A stretch of DNA of 64,000 nucleotides. Source: Paeniglutamicibacter kerguelensis (GTDB taxonomy: Bacteria > Actinomycetota > Actinomycetes > Actinomycetales > Micrococcaceae). Every line of letters starts with the position of its first letter. Within the stretch, counting starts at the first letter, position 1. Positions 45,343 through 54,467 of this stretch are shown here, in pieces. Location of the stretch: contig NZ_JAGIOF010000001.1 of the NCBI RefSeq assembly GCF_017876535.1, positions 310,001-374,000 on the forward strand. The letters are read 5' to 3'. A program made the translations under genes and the position numbers. Below the pieces are notes generated by a model that saw only the letters and a program-made list of their open reading frames with translations, was not told the origin of the DNA and made no database searches.

Positions 45343-45795
45343 ATGAGCGAAAACGAAGACCCCACGCTGCGTTCCGTCGAGCTGACCCGCACGGCAACGG
45401 CCCGTTACACGGTGCGCAATGACGCGGGTGCAGAAATTGAATTTGGCCACGGCGAAGGGTTGCTGAGCCCGGTGGAGCTGCTGTTGGCGGCGATCGCCGG
45501 CTGTTCGGCGATCGACGTCGACACGGTGACGGCACGCAGCGCCGAGCCCACGTCCTTCCGGGTAGCGGCAACCGGCCACAAGGTGGTTGAGGACGGTGCC
45601 AGCCGCGTGGACGGGCTGCACATGTCCTTCAACGTGGCCTTTCCCGACACGGTTGACGGGCGCAAGGCCGCCGGCATGGTGGAACGCCTGGTAGACCTCT
45701 CGCATGAGAAGTACTGCACGGTGTCACGGACAGTGGAGCGCGGCACACCCGTCTCGAACGAGGTCCACGTAGCGCTCGGCAACACCGAGGGCTGA
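45343..45795 (+). CDS. OsmC-family peroxide-resistance protein
   Basis: A 150-residue OsmC/Ohr-like protein. The two reactive cysteines are C54 (AIAGCSAIDV) and C125 (EKYCTVSRT). GHGEGLLSPVELLLAA before the first Cys is the typical helix start. Such proteins reduce organic hydroperoxides with a thiol partner. ATG 45343 is used. CATGAT, one base off the usual hexamer, ends 6 nt upstream, so this too may be leaderless. It converges on purU. Confidence 0.85.
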   Translation: MSENEDPTLRSVELTRTATARYTVRNDAGAEIEFGHGEGLLSPVELLLAAIAGCSAIDVDTVTARSAEPTSFRVAATGHKVVEDGASRVDGLHMSFNVAFPDTVDGRKAAGMVERLVDLSHEKYCTVSRTVERGTPVSNEVHVALGNTEG

Positions 45796-45867
45796 CGTGG
45801 CCGCCGGTCGAAATCCCGGCGCACCCTTGGTGGCCCGGGGCCGCACCCTGCAAGCGCGACGGTAGTA

Positions 45868-46716
45868 CTAGGAGAACACCACGGTGCGGTGGCCGTCGAG
45901 CATCACGCGGCGCTCGGCATGCCAGCCCACGGCGCGGGTGAGCGTGCGGCCCTCGACGTTCCGTCCCATGGCCACGAACTGGTTGGCGGTGCGCGCGTGG
46001 TCCACGCGGATGACCTCCTGCTCGATGATCGGACCCTCGTCCAGGTCCGCCGTCACGTAGTGGGCGGTGGCGCCGATGAGCTTCACGCCGCGGGCGTGGG
46101 CCTGGTGGTACGGCTTGGCGCCCTTGAAGGAGGGCAGGAACGAGTGGTGGATGTTGATGGCCTTGCCGTTCAGCGCGCGGCACAGGTCGTCGGAGAGGAT
46201 CTGCATGTAGCGGGCCAGCACCACCAGGTCGATGTCGTGCTTGGCCACGAGTTCCAGCAACTGCGCTTCGGCGTCGGCCTTGGTGGCCGCGGTGACCGGG
46301 ATGTGCACGAACTCGATGCCGTAGAAGTCGGCCATGGGCTTGAGGTCCAGGTGGTTGGAGACGATCACCGGGACCTCGATCGGCAGCGTTCCGGCGCGCT
46401 GGGCGAAGAGCAGGTCGTTCAGCGCGTGGCCCTCGGTGGAGCACATGATCAGGGTGCGCAGCGGCGCGCCCTCGGCACTGATGTCCAGGGTCATGGAGAA
46501 CGCGGCCTCGATGGGTTCCAGTGCCGCGCGCAGGCTTGCAATGGGCTGCTCGGTGGCCACCGCGATGCGCATGAAGAAGTTGTGTGTTTCGGGGCTTTCG
46601 AATTGCTGTGACTCGGTGATGTTGCAACCGGCCTGCAGCAGGGCACCGGACACGGCATGGACGATGCCCGGGCGGTCGGGGCAGGACAGGGACACAATGA
46701 ATTCGTTGGTGCTCAC
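45868..46716 (-). CDS. purU: Formyltetrahydrofolate deformylase
   Basis: A 282-residue PurU that hydrolyses 10-formyl-THF to formate and THF. An ACT-like regulatory domain fills residues 1-85 (IVSLSCPDRPGIVHAVSGAL). The formyltransferase-fold domain carries the catalytic N188, H190 (INIHHSFLPSFKGA) and D226 (ADLDEGPI), homologous to the PurN triad. Translation starts at GTG 46716. TAATCT ends 7 nt upstream, suggesting a leaderless mRNA. It links to purN, purH, glyA and folD in balancing one-carbon units. Confidence 0.93.
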   Translation of the reverse strand: MSTNEFIVSLSCPDRPGIVHAVSGALLQAGCNITESQQFESPETHNFFMRIAVATEQPIASLRAALEPIEAAFSMTLDISAEGAPLRTLIMCSTEGHALNDLLFAQRAGTLPIEVPVIVSNHLDLKPMADFYGIEFVHIPVTAATKADAEAQLLELVAKHDIDLVVLARYMQILSDDLCRALNGKAINIHHSFLPSFKGAKPYHQAHARGVKLIGATAHYVTADLDEGPIIEQEVIRVDHARTANQFVAMGRNVEGRTLTRAVGWHAERRVMLDGHRTVVFS

Positions 46717-46723
46717 CTCGACG

Positions 46724-46729
46724 AGATTA
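46724..46729 (-). promoter_or_regulatory. -10 hexamer, leaderless purU
   Basis: On the minus strand TAATCT, then seven bases, then the GTG start at 46716. A leaderless GTG start is common in Actinobacteria. Confidence 0.6.
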
Positions 46730-46787
46730 CCCGCGCGTCCGGGCCTGACGCAGCTTGTGAAGCCTGTGTTGCGCGCCCCCGCGCGGG

Positions 46788-47930
46788 TTAGGCGGGCACC
46801 GCCACGGCTTCCCGTTCATTCAGCAGCCCGGCGGCACCCGCGGCGGCGGCTCGGCCGGCGCGCGTGGCCCCGACGGTGGAGGCCGAGGCGCCGTAGCCGA
46901 CCAGGAAGAGGCCCGGCACCTTGAGCACGGAAACCGAATCGGTATCCATCACGATTCCGCCGCCGTGCTCGCGCAATCCCAGCGGCGCCAGATGGTCCAG
47001 CGAGGCCCGGAAACCCGTGGCCCACAGGATCACATCGATCTCCTCTTCGCTGCCGTCGGCGAAGTGCACCGAGCGCTCGCCGATCGAATCGATGCCGCCG
47101 CGGGAAACCAGGACACCGGATTCGATGCCCGCGGTGTAGAAATCGGTCAGTGGCAGCCCGGTCACCGAGACCACGCTGCGCGGCGGAAGCCCCGAGTGCG
47201 TTCGTTCGTTGACCTCGGCCTCGACCCCGATTCCCCAGGCCTTGTCCAGCGGGGCGGTGCGCCATTCCGGTGGCCGCCGGGTGGACCACAGGGTGTCGAT
47301 ACCCAGGGCGGAGAATTGCAGCAGGAACTGGGCGGCGCTGGTGCCGCCGCCGACCACCAAGACGCGCTTGCCGAGGAATTCCTCGGGGGAGACGAAGTCA
47401 TGGGTGTGCAATTGGCGGCCGGTGAATTCTCGCTGCCCGGGGTATGCGGGCCAGTAGGGCTTGTCCCAGGTGCCCGTGGCATTGATCACGGTTTTCGCCG
47501 AGAGGCTCCTCCCGTCGACCGCGGTGACGGTGAACCCGTCCACCAGGGAGCCCTCCACGCGCCTGATCTTGAAGGGCCGGACGACGGGGATACCGAAGTG
47601 GTCCTCGTAGCTTCCGTAGTAGCGGGCGACCACCGCGGAGGCGGGCTCCTTCGGGTCTGGTGTGCCCAGCGCCATGCCGGGCAGGGGGTGCAGGCCGTGG
47701 GCCCGGTCGAAGGTCAGCGTGTCCCAGCGGTGGCGCCAGGCACCGCCGGGGCCGTCATTGGCATCGAGCACCACGAAGTCCTCGAAGGGCTTCAACCCCT
47801 TGCGGAGCAGATGGTGGGCTGCCGAGAGTCCGGCCTGCCCGGCCCCGATGATGATGGTGCCGAACCCCGAGTTCGAATCCTCCACGTTTGCCGCGCTCCC
47901 GCCCATGTCTGTTGAAGTTTCAACTGTCAT
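46788..47930 (-). CDS. Flavin-dependent monooxygenase (FMO/YczK-like)
   Basis: A 380-residue single-component flavoprotein. FAD site GAGQAG at 29-34 (TIIIGAGQAGLSAAHHLL), a second dinucleotide motif VLVVGGGTSAAQFLLQF near 170, an ATG motif in VINATGTWDKPYWP near 135, and DVILWATGFRASLDHLAP near 300. These fit N-hydroxylating or Baeyer-Villiger-like FMOs. The diagnostic FxGxxxHxxx(F/Y) motif appears as FTGRQLHTHDF. ATG 47930 starts the protein. The longer frame to 48290 runs over the glyA leader and is rejected. Substrate unknown. Confidence 0.82.
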   Translation of the reverse strand: MTVETSTDMGGSAANVEDSNSGFGTIIIGAGQAGLSAAHHLLRKGLKPFEDFVVLDANDGPGGAWRHRWDTLTFDRAHGLHPLPGMALGTPDPKEPASAVVARYYGSYEDHFGIPVVRPFKIRRVEGSLVDGFTVTAVDGRSLSAKTVINATGTWDKPYWPAYPGQREFTGRQLHTHDFVSPEEFLGKRVLVVGGGTSAAQFLLQFSALGIDTLWSTRRPPEWRTAPLDKAWGIGVEAEVNERTHSGLPPRSVVSVTGLPLTDFYTAGIESGVLVSRGGIDSIGERSVHFADGSEEEIDVILWATGFRASLDHLAPLGLREHGGGIVMDTDSVSVLKVPGLFLVGYGASASTVGATRAGRAAAAGAAGLLNEREAVAVPA

Positions 47931-47966
47931 GAGGTGTAACAGTCTCCGCCATCGCGCTATTCCGAC

Positions 47967-47972
47967 TAGGAT
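47967..47972 (+). promoter_or_regulatory. -10 hexamer of the glyA-folD leader
   Basis: TAGGAT would start transcription at about 47979, just where the ZTP riboswitch begins. No convincing -35 was found. Confidence 0.5.
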
Positions 47973-47977
47973 TGGAA

Positions 47978-48056
47978 CCGTCGCAACTGGCGTTAGGTGG
48001 GATGAACCACCGGGGAGCGGCACATGAGCTGACCACGGACCGCGCGCCTGGGCCCG
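47978..48056 (+). promoter_or_regulatory. ZTP (pfl) riboswitch upstream of glyA-folD
   Basis: The leader carries the two conserved blocks of the pfl/ZTP RNA: CGCAACTGGCGTTAGGTGGG with ACCACCGGGGAGCG (47982-48018), then after a short linker CCGCGCGCCTGGGC (48040-48053). GTGG...CCAC forms the internal stem. ZTP riboswitches sense ZMP/ZTP (AICAR monophosphate or triphosphate), which accumulates when 10-formyl-THF runs short, and they switch on folate genes. glyA and folD are classic targets, so context and sequence agree. Any expression platform lies in 48057-48120, where no long T-run is seen. Confidence 0.85.
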
Positions 48057-48120
48057 GGGGTTGAACAATTCGCAAGTAGAAGTCTGCCCGAAACCAACCC
48101 TCACCCCGATGGAGTTCATC

Positions 48121-49413
48121 ATGAGCAACACCACCGTGACCAACCAATCGCTGGCCGAGCTCGACCCGGAAATCGCCGAGGTCCTGAGGCTCGAACTGGG
48201 TCGCCAGCGCGACACCCTGGAAATGATCGCCTCCGAGAACTTCGCGCCCCGCGCGGTGCTCGAGGCCCAGGGCTCCGTGCTCACCAACAAGTACGCCGAG
48301 GGCTACCCGGGCCGCCGCTACTACGGCGGCTGCGAGCACGTCGACGTGGCGGAGAACCTGGCCATCGAGCGCGTCAAGTCCCTCTTCGGCGCCAAGTTCG
48401 CCAACGTGCAGCCGCACTCCGGCGCCTCGGCAAACGCCGCCGCACTTTCGGCAATGATCAACCCGGGCGACAAGATCCTGGGCCTGTCCCTGGCCCACGG
48501 CGGACACCTCACCCACGGCATGAAGCTGAACTTCTCCGGCAAGCTCTACGCCGTTGCCGCCTACGAGGTCGAGCCGGACACCTTCCGCGTGGACATGGAC
48601 AAGCTGCGCGCCCAGGCCATCGCCGAGAAGCCGCAGGTCATCATCGCCGGCTGGTCCGCCTACCCGCGCCAGCTGGACTTCGCGGCGTTCCGCGCCATCG
48701 CCGACGAGGTCGGCGCGCTGCTCTGGGTCGACATGGCCCACTTCGCCGGGCTGGTCGCAGCAGGCCTGCACCCGAACCCGGTGCCGTACGCCGACGTCGT
48801 CACCTCCACCGTGCACAAGACCCTAGCCGGCCCGCGCTCGGGACTGATCCTGACCAACGACGCCGACCTGGCCAAGAAGATCAACTCCAACGTCTTCCCC
48901 GGCCACCAGGGCGGACCGCTGATGCACGCCATCGCCGGCAAGGCCGTCGCCTTCAAGATCGCCGCCGGCGAGGAATTTGCGCAGCGCCAGACCCGCACCC
49001 TGGAAGGCGCCAAGCTGCTGGCCGAGCGCCTCACCGCCGAGGACGTCACGGCGGCGGGTGTCTCCGTGCTGACCGGCGGCACCGACGTGCACCTGGTCCT
49101 GGTCGACCTGCGCAACTCGGAACTCGACGGCAAGCAGGCCGAAGACCTGCTGCATGAAATCGGCATCACCGTGAACCGAAACTCCGTGCCGTTCGATCCG
49201 CGCCCGCCGATGGTCACCTCCGGCTTGCGCATCGGCACCCCGGCGCTGGCAACCCGCGGCTTCGACGCCGCGGCCTTCACCGAGGTCGCCGACATCATCG
49301 GCATCGCCCTGCGCGACGGCCAGAACGCAGACAAGGCTGCCCTCGCGGCACGCGTCGACGCGTTGGCCGCTGCCTTCCCGCTGTACCCGGGCCTCGAAGA
49401 GTGGCACGCCTAA
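48121..49413 (+). CDS. glyA: Serine hydroxymethyltransferase
   Basis: A 430-residue PLP enzyme that converts serine and THF to glycine and 5,10-methylene-THF. Landmarks are [20 protein letters not shown] near 26, [18 protein letters not shown] near 58, [17 protein letters not shown] near 204 and the PLP lysine K233 ([12 protein letters not shown]). ATG 48121 follows GGAG by 7 nt. The upstream in-frame starts fall in the riboswitch leader. It is under ZTP control and precedes folD by 130 bp, with a small hairpin ATGCCCC/GGGGCAT (49425-49442) between them. Confidence 0.96.
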   Translation: MSNTTVTNQSLAELDPEIAEVLRLELGRQRDTLEMIASENFAPRAVLEAQGSVLTNKYAEGYPGRRYYGGCEHVDVAENLAIERVKSLFGAKFANVQPHSGASANAAALSAMINPGDKILGLSLAHGGHLTHGMKLNFSGKLYAVAAYEVEPDTFRVDMDKLRAQAIAEKPQVIIAGWSAYPRQLDFAAFRAIADEVGALLWVDMAHFAGLVAAGLHPNPVPYADVVTSTVHKTLAGPRSGLILTNDADLAKKINSNVFPGHQGGPLMHAIAGKAVAFKIAAGEEFAQRQTRTLEGAKLLAERLTAEDVTAAGVSVLTGGTDVHLVLVDLRNSELDGKQAEDLLHEIGITVNRNSVPFDPRPPMVTSGLRIGTPALATRGFDAAAFTEVADIIGIALRDGQNADKAALAARVDALAAAFPLYPGLEEWHA

Positions 49414-49543
49414 CCCCAAGACAGATGCCCCCCACGGGGCATTGACCGCATCAAGGTGCATGGGATGCGGTGATCGGCCCGCGATCCGGGCCGCCGCCGC
49501 GTCCCATGTACACGCAACATTTTTTGAAACGGAGCATCTCCTT

Positions 49544-50425
49544 ATGACCGCACAGATTCTCGACGGCAAGGCCACCGCCGCGGCCATCAAAGCCGAACTC
49601 ACCGAACGCGTCGCGGTGCTGAAGACCAAGGGCATCACCCCCGGCCTTGGCACCATCCTTGTCGGATCCGACCCCGGATCCACCTGGTACGTCGGGGGCA
49701 AGCACAAGGACTGCGCCGAGGTCGGCATCCAGTCGATCCGCGTCGACCTGCCGGAGGACACCACGCAGGAAGACCTGCTGGCCAAGGTCCGCGAACTGAA
49801 CGAGAACCCGGAATGCACCGGCTACATCGTCCAGCTGCCGCTGCCCAAGCACATCGACCAGGACGTCATCCTCGAGGCCATGGACCCGGCCAAGGACGCC
49901 GACGGCCTGCACCCGATGAACCTGGGCCGCCTGGTCGCCAACGTGAACCGCCCGATGACCTCCCCGTTGCCCTGCACCCCCAAGGGCTGCGTGGTGCTCC
50001 TGGAACGCCACGGCATCGACCTGAACGGCAAGCGCGTGCTCGTCGTGGGCCGCGGCGTGACCATCGGCCGCCCGATCGGCCTGCTGCTCACCCGCCGCGA
50101 CATCAACGCCACCGTCGTCCTGGCCCACACCGGCACCAAGGACCTGGCTGCCGAGCTGGCGACCGCCGACGTGGTCATCGCCGCCGCCGGTTCCGCGCAC
50201 ATGATCAAGGCCAAGGACCTGAAGCCCGGAGCCATCGTGCTCGACGTCGGGGTCTCGCGCGTCAACGACGAAAACGGCAAGGCCGTTGTCACCGGCGACG
50301 TGGAGCCCGCGGCCTACGAGGTCGCCTCGTGGATATCCCCGAACCCCGGCGGCGTCGGCCCGATGACCCGCGCCATGCTGCTGGCCAACGTTGTCGAGTC
50401 CGCCGAACGGGCAGCAGGCCTGTAG
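49544..50425 (+). CDS. folD: Methylene-THF dehydrogenase / methenyl-THF cyclohydrolase
   Basis: A 293-residue bifunctional FolD that turns 5,10-methylene-THF into 10-formyl-THF with NADP. The catalytic lysine is K53 in [21 protein letters not shown] near 95, [10 protein letters not shown] near 118 and the NADP-site [13 protein letters not shown] near 165 (variant of VVGRSxIVGxP) are present. [16 protein letters not shown] closes the domain. GGAG lies 9 nt before ATG 49544. It completes the glyA-folD one-carbon pair. Confidence 0.95.
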   Translation: MTAQILDGKATAAAIKAELTERVAVLKTKGITPGLGTILVGSDPGSTWYVGGKHKDCAEVGIQSIRVDLPEDTTQEDLLAKVRELNENPECTGYIVQLPLPKHIDQDVILEAMDPAKDADGLHPMNLGRLVANVNRPMTSPLPCTPKGCVVLLERHGIDLNGKRVLVVGRGVTIGRPIGLLLTRRDINATVVLAHTGTKDLAAELATADVVIAAAGSAHMIKAKDLKPGAIVLDVGVSRVNDENGKAVVTGDVEPAAYEVASWISPNPGGVGPMTRAMLLANVVESAERAAGL

Positions 50426-50442
50426 CCCCCGTTTCACGCCCG

Positions 50443-50500
50443 CGGGCGGCCACGCTCCGGGAATCCTTGCCCAAGGGCTCCCGGAAGCCGTGGCCGCCCG
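50443..50500 (+). terminator. Nested-hairpin terminator after folD
   Basis: An outer stem CGGGCGGCCACG / CGTGGCCGCCCG encloses an inner TCCGGGA / TCCCGGA stem and a CCTTG/CAAGG tip. It begins 18 bp after the folD stop. Confidence 0.75.
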
Positions 50501-50638
50501 TTGCGTTTTCCGGAGCTTTTGTCTCCGCCAACCTGCCGCACCTGGCGCTAACGGGTCGCGGGGTGTGCCGCCGAGTACTCCGGGTGGAGTAGGCGGGACT
50601 ACAACCAGTGCCCGATGATGGGCAGGGGCACTCGGGCG

Positions 50639-50644
50639 TATTCT
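50639..50644 (+). promoter_or_regulatory. -10 hexamer, leaderless histidine kinase gene
   Basis: TATTCT ends 6 nt before the ATG at 50651, with no ribosome site in the gap. Confidence 0.6.
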
Positions 50645-50650
50645 CGAAGC

Positions 50651-51805
50651 ATGACCAACCGCCGCCACCCGCCACTCGCTGTCCTGAGTGTATTCGTGGC
50701 AACGGTGCAGGTGGTTGGCACGTTCTTTGCTTCACACCGCTTCGGGACCGCTCTGACATGGCAAGCCGTCGCCCTGTTGCTGGCCGGCCCCGCCCTGCTG
50801 CTGTTGCGCCGCAGGGCCCCCGGCCCCATGGTGGCGGGCATCGGGGGCGTCACTGCGCTGTATGCGTTTGCCGGTTTCCCCTGGGGGCCGTTCCCGTTTT
50901 CCTTGGCGGTGGGTTTGGTCCTGGCGGTCGCCGCGGGAAAACGCTGGTGGGCGTGGGGAACTGGTGCCGCGGTCGGGTTGCTTTTCTTCGTGCTGGCGAC
51001 CCGGCAGGAACTTTTGACCCGGGCCTCATTCGTGCTCGTCTGGTTGTTTGTCATCCTGTTGATCGGCGAGCTTGCACGCACGGCCAAGGACCGCCGCATT
51101 GAATTCCGCAGGGCCGCCGCCGAACGCGCCAAGCACCTTCGCGACGAGGAACGGTTGGTCCTGGCCCGCGACATCCACGATGTGGTGGCCCATTCACTGT
51201 CGATGATCAACGTCCAGGCCTCGGTTGCCCTGCACCTGTCCCGCAAGGACGACGACACCCGGGCGCTCCAGGATGCCATGGAAAACATCAAGGCAGGATC
51301 CAAGGAAGCGCTCGACGAGGTGCGCGAGGTGCTGGCGGTGCTGCGGCAGGATGCCCCGCGCGTGCCCAGCCAGCGCCTTGAACAGCTCGCCGAGCTGGTT
51401 CAGCGGGTGCGTGGCGCGAATCTGGACATCAGCTTCCATCCACCCCGACTTCCGCCGCCCGGCTGGGTCGACGAGCGCGTCGAGAACACCATCTACCGGG
51501 TGGTCCAGGAGTCCCTGACGAATGCGGTGCGCCATGCCAAGGCCCGCCGGGTGACTGTGCTTGTCGACCTCACCGAGCACGAAGCGCGCGTCACCGTCCA
51601 GGACGACGGGATAGGTTTCGGCGCAAGCGACGAGGGCAACGGCCTCGGCGGCATGCGCGAGAGGGTCGCTTCCCGGGGCGGCACCCTGGAGATCACGACT
51701 CCGCATGCCCCGACCGGGCCGTCGGGGACGCCCGGAACCAAAATCAATGTGTGGATTCCTGCACCACCGCACGAACTTGAAACCAAGGAACGGGGAAACC
51801 AATGA
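50651..51805 (+). CDS. NarL-type sensor histidine kinase (DesK-like layout)
   Basis: A 384-residue sensor. The N-terminal 140 residues are about six membrane helices (around 9-27, 37-53, 60-77, 83-95, 103-116, 122-139) with very short loops and no extracellular domain. A coiled linker leads to the HisKA_3 box with phospho-acceptor H176 (ARDIHDVVAHSLSMINVQAS). The ATPase domain has a Gly box DDGIGFG and GNGLGGMRERV. This intramembrane-sensing plan resembles DesK of Bacillus. It overlaps the response regulator by 4 bp and lies near an acyl desaturase gene, supporting a membrane-state sensor role. Confidence 0.88.
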   Translation: MTNRRHPPLAVLSVFVATVQVVGTFFASHRFGTALTWQAVALLLAGPALLLLRRRAPGPMVAGIGGVTALYAFAGFPWGPFPFSLAVGLVLAVAAGKRWWAWGTGAAVGLLFFVLATRQELLTRASFVLVWLFVILLIGELARTAKDRRIEFRRAAAERAKHLRDEERLVLARDIHDVVAHSLSMINVQASVALHLSRKDDDTRALQDAMENIKAGSKEALDEVREVLAVLRQDAPRVPSQRLEQLAELVQRVRGANLDISFHPPRLPPPGWVDERVENTIYRVVQESLTNAVRHAKARRVTVLVDLTEHEARVTVQDDGIGFGASDEGNGLGGMRERVASRGGTLEITTPHAPTGPSGTPGTKINVWIPAPPHELETKERGNQ

Positions 51806-52500
51806 TCGGCATTCTCATCGTCGATGACCAATCCCTCATCAGGGCCGGATTCTCCGCGCTCCTGGACGCCGAGGACGACATGCGCGTGCTGGGGCAGGCC
51901 TCGAACGGCATCCAGGCCGTTGCCCAGGCGCGGGCCTTGAAACCCGACATCGTGCTCATGGACATCCGCATGCCGCAAGGGGACGGAATCACCGCGTCCG
52001 AGGCCATCTCGGACGATGAAAACCTCAAGCACACGCGCATCATCATGCTCACGACCTTTGAGCTCGATGACTACATCCTGGCTTCCATCCGGGCAGGGGC
52101 CTCGGGGTTCCTGGTCAAGGACACCGAGCCGGAGGAGTTGATCCACGCCGTGCGCACCGTGGCGTCGGGCGATTCCTTGCTGTCGCCCTCGGTCACCAGG
52201 AAACTCCTGGCCCAGGTGGCTGCCACGCGCGCGCCGGTGGTTCCAGGAAGCCACGGGGCACTCGATGTGCTGACCGAACGCGAGCGCGAGGTCCTGGTCC
52301 TGGTGGGCAGCGGGATGAGCAACGCGGAAATCGCCGAGCGGCTCGTCATCACCCCGCTGACGGCCAAGACGCATGTCTCCCGCGTGATCGGAAAAATGGG
52401 TGTCCGCGACCGAGCGGCGCTGGTGGTGGTTGCCTACGAAAGCGGGCTGATCACCCCGGGATCCGCCCTCGCGGCGACGCGGAAACCCGAGCGCAGCTGA
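51802..52500 (+). CDS. LuxR/NarL-type response regulator
   Basis: A 232-residue regulator. The receiver domain has acidic pocket D8-D9, phospho-acceptor D54 (VLMDIRMPQG) and the lysine in GFLVKD near 104. The LuxR-type helix-turn-helix fills about 155-215 (LTEREREVLVLVGSGMSNAEIAERL). The ATG overlaps the kinase stop (ATGA). Its nearest likely targets are the SHOCT and desaturase genes downstream. An inverted repeat TTCAGT-N7-ACTGAA in front of the desaturase is a candidate site. Confidence 0.9.
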   Translation: MIGILIVDDQSLIRAGFSALLDAEDDMRVLGQASNGIQAVAQARALKPDIVLMDIRMPQGDGITASEAISDDENLKHTRIIMLTTFELDDYILASIRAGASGFLVKDTEPEELIHAVRTVASGDSLLSPSVTRKLLAQVAATRAPVVPGSHGALDVLTEREREVLVLVGSGMSNAEIAERLVITPLTAKTHVSRVIGKMGVRDRAALVVVAYESGLITPGSALAATRKPERS

Positions 52501-52503
52501 CGG

Positions 52504-52521
52504 GCGCAGGGGCTCCTGCGC
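52504..52521 (+). terminator. Small hairpin after the response regulator
   Basis: GCGCAGG-GGCT-CCTGCGC lies 3 bp after the stop. Short but perfect. Confidence 0.5.
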
Positions 52522-52649
52522 CACGGGAAGTATGTCCGCCCACTGAAGTGTCTCCCTGCGGCAGATGGCCCATCGGACGGCAACACGCAGAGTTGGTTTA
52601 GGAGGTTCAAGCCTCTGTTCCGACCAATCTCTCTGAGGAGTGAGACGCC

Positions 52650-52925
52650 ATGACAACAGCCATGTTGCCTACCCTGGCTGCAACCGTTCCATCCCATATG
52701 TGGGGACCGGGCTACGGCCCCGGGTGGTTCATCCTGATCCCGATCTTCTGGATCCTGCTCATCGGATTCTTCATCTTCTTCAGCCGCCGCATGTACTGGC
52801 GCCACCGGCTCCAGGGCGACCCCATGAGCGCCGAAGGGGTGCTTCGCGAGCGCTATGCCCGCGGTGAAATCGATGAAACCGAATACCGGCAGCGGCTGGA
52901 GGTGCTGCGTTCGGGCAACAAGTAG
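52650..52925 (+). CDS. Small membrane protein with SHOCT domain
   Basis: A 91-residue protein. One helix near 25-45 (GWFILIPIFWILLIGFFIFF) is followed by basic residues and a C-terminal SHOCT motif (VLRERYARGEIDETEYRQRL). SHOCT is a roughly 30-residue oligomerisation-type domain found at the ends of many small bacterial membrane proteins. GAGGAG lies upstream of the ATG. Position between the two-component genes and the desaturase suggests a related envelope role, but no function is known. Confidence 0.8.
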   Translation: MTTAMLPTLAATVPSHMWGPGYGPGWFILIPIFWILLIGFFIFFSRRMYWRHRLQGDPMSAEGVLRERYARGEIDETEYRQRLEVLRSGNK

Positions 52926-52943
52926 CAGGCCTGATTGGGGGTG

Positions 52944-52983
52944 GGTTCCGGGTTGTTTTCTGGCTTGCTGCAACCCGGAAACC
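52944..52983 (+). terminator. Terminator after the SHOCT gene
   Basis: GGTTCCGGGTTG pairs with CAACCCGG-AA-ACC around a loop beginning TTTTC, 19 bp after the stop. The remainder of 52984-53210 shows no gene and no clear promoter hexamers. Confidence 0.65.
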
Positions 52984-53210
52984 ACACGCTCCGAAAAACA
53001 AGATTCCGGCACACGTATGCAGCTAGAGGTATATGTCGAGCCGATGACCGGCCGGAAAAAATCCCGAAAACCCGTGGTGGAAGTTCGTTTTATTGCGGAA
53101 CCGTGCGGGACCCATGCCGAAAGCAGAATTCGGGAAACTAGTGTCATTGTGCAACGATCAGGTGCTACACATGCGATGCCCGTATGCTCAGAGTTATAGG
53201 AACCGAGACT

Positions 53211-53229
53211 TTCAGTTCTTTCGACTGAA
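53211..53229 (+). promoter_or_regulatory. Inverted repeat before desaturase, candidate regulator site
   Basis: TTCAGT, a 7-nt spacer and ACTGAA lie 32-50 nt before the desaturase start. The dyad suits a LuxR-type dimer and the half-site TTCAGT also occurs in the icd upstream palindrome. An RNA hairpin in the leader is the alternative reading. Confidence 0.4.
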
Positions 53230-53260
53230 TTGTCGCCCTCCTCGCTCCCGGGAGTGACCC

Positions 53261-54373
53261 TTGAGCAGTATGAGTTCCACACTTTCCCCTTCGGTTCCAG
53301 AGCAACGCAGCACGCGTGGAAACGCTGGATCCAACAACTACCGTCACCTGAAAATTCGTGTGCGCGATGCGGGACTGTTGGGTCGTCGCAAGGGACATTA
53401 CCTGGGAACGACCATTGTTTTGGCGCTCCTGTTCGGTGGCGCGGTTACGGGCTTCGTCCTTTTGGGGGATAGCTGGTTCCAGTTGCTTATCGCCGCGGCG
53501 GTCGGCATCTTGCTGACGCAGTTTGCGTTCCTGACCCACGAAGCCTCGCACCGCCAGATCCTGACCTCGGGTCCCGCGAACGACAGGATTGGCCGTTTCC
53601 TGGCCAACATCGTGGTCGGCATCAGCTACCAGTGGTGGATGAACAAGCACAGCAAGCACCATGCCATGCCGAACACCATCGGCAAGGACCCGGACATCGA
53701 GTGGGACACGATCTCGTTCCAGACCGAGGACGCCCAGAGGCAAAAGGGATTCCTTAAGTGGATCACCGAGCGACAGGGCTACCTGTTCTTCCCGCTGCTC
53801 ACGCTTGAAGGCATCAACCTGCATTTCCGCTCGATGGCGTACCTGTTCACGGGTGACAAGGTGAAGGGTCGCGGCAAGGAAATCACCTCGATCGCGATCC
53901 GCCTCAGTGTTTACGTGGCGGTCCTCTTCATCTTCCTGCCGGCCGGCATTGCCGCCGCTTTCCTCGGTGTCCAGCTGGCGGTCTTTGGTGTTTACATGGG
54001 TGCCTCTTTTGCCCCGAACCACAAGGGCATGCCGATGATTCCCAAGGAATCCCGCATCGACTTCTTCTCCCGCCAGGTGCTCACCAGCCGCAATGTCATG
54101 GCCCGCAGCGCCTTCGGAAACCGGATCCTGTCGCATGTCTTCGGCGGCCTGAACTACCAGGTCGAGCACCACCTCTTCCCGTCGATGCCGCGAGCCAACC
54201 TTGCCGGTGTCTCCAAGATCGTGCGCGACTACTGCCACGAGCTCAAGGTGCCATACACGGTCACCTCGGTCACCCAGTCCTATGCCCAGGTCATCACCTA
54301 CCTGAACAAGGTCGGGCTCTCCGCACGGGATCCGTTCGACTGCCCGATGGTCAGCGAGTACCGCCCCCACTAA
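53261..54373 (+). CDS. Membrane fatty-acid (acyl) desaturase
   Basis: A 370-residue, three-histidine-box desaturase. Boxes are HEASH (93-97), HSKHH (130-134) and QVEHH (300-304), which bind the di-iron centre. Hydrophobic pairs around 50-90 and 212-248 form the membrane anchor. Such enzymes introduce a double bond into acyl-CoA or lipid acyl chains. TTG 53261 is preferred over ATG 53270 because GGGAG sits 6 nt before it. Location beside a DesK-like two-component system suggests control by temperature or membrane fluidity. Confidence 0.9.
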   Translation: MSSMSSTLSPSVPEQRSTRGNAGSNNYRHLKIRVRDAGLLGRRKGHYLGTTIVLALLFGGAVTGFVLLGDSWFQLLIAAAVGILLTQFAFLTHEASHRQILTSGPANDRIGRFLANIVVGISYQWWMNKHSKHHAMPNTIGKDPDIEWDTISFQTEDAQRQKGFLKWITERQGYLFFPLLTLEGINLHFRSMAYLFTGDKVKGRGKEITSIAIRLSVYVAVLFIFLPAGIAAAFLGVQLAVFGVYMGASFAPNHKGMPMIPKESRIDFFSRQVLTSRNVMARSAFGNRILSHVFGGLNYQVEHHLFPSMPRANLAGVSKIVRDYCHELKVPYTVTSVTQSYAQVITYLNKVGLSARDPFDCPMVSEYRPH

Positions 54374-54431
54374 GGTTTGCAGTCCCTCGGGGCCGTGCAT
54401 TGAACAGCTGCGGCCTTTCGAATCCTTTCAG

Positions 54432-54467
54432 TTGCCTCCGGCGCCACTTCCGTGGCTCCGGAGGCAA
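54432..54467 (+). terminator. Terminator after the desaturase
   Basis: TTGCCTCCGGCGCCAC pairs with GTGGCTCCGGAGGCAA (one mismatch) around a short CTTCC loop. Between here and the iron box (54468-54729) no gene is seen. Confidence 0.75.
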
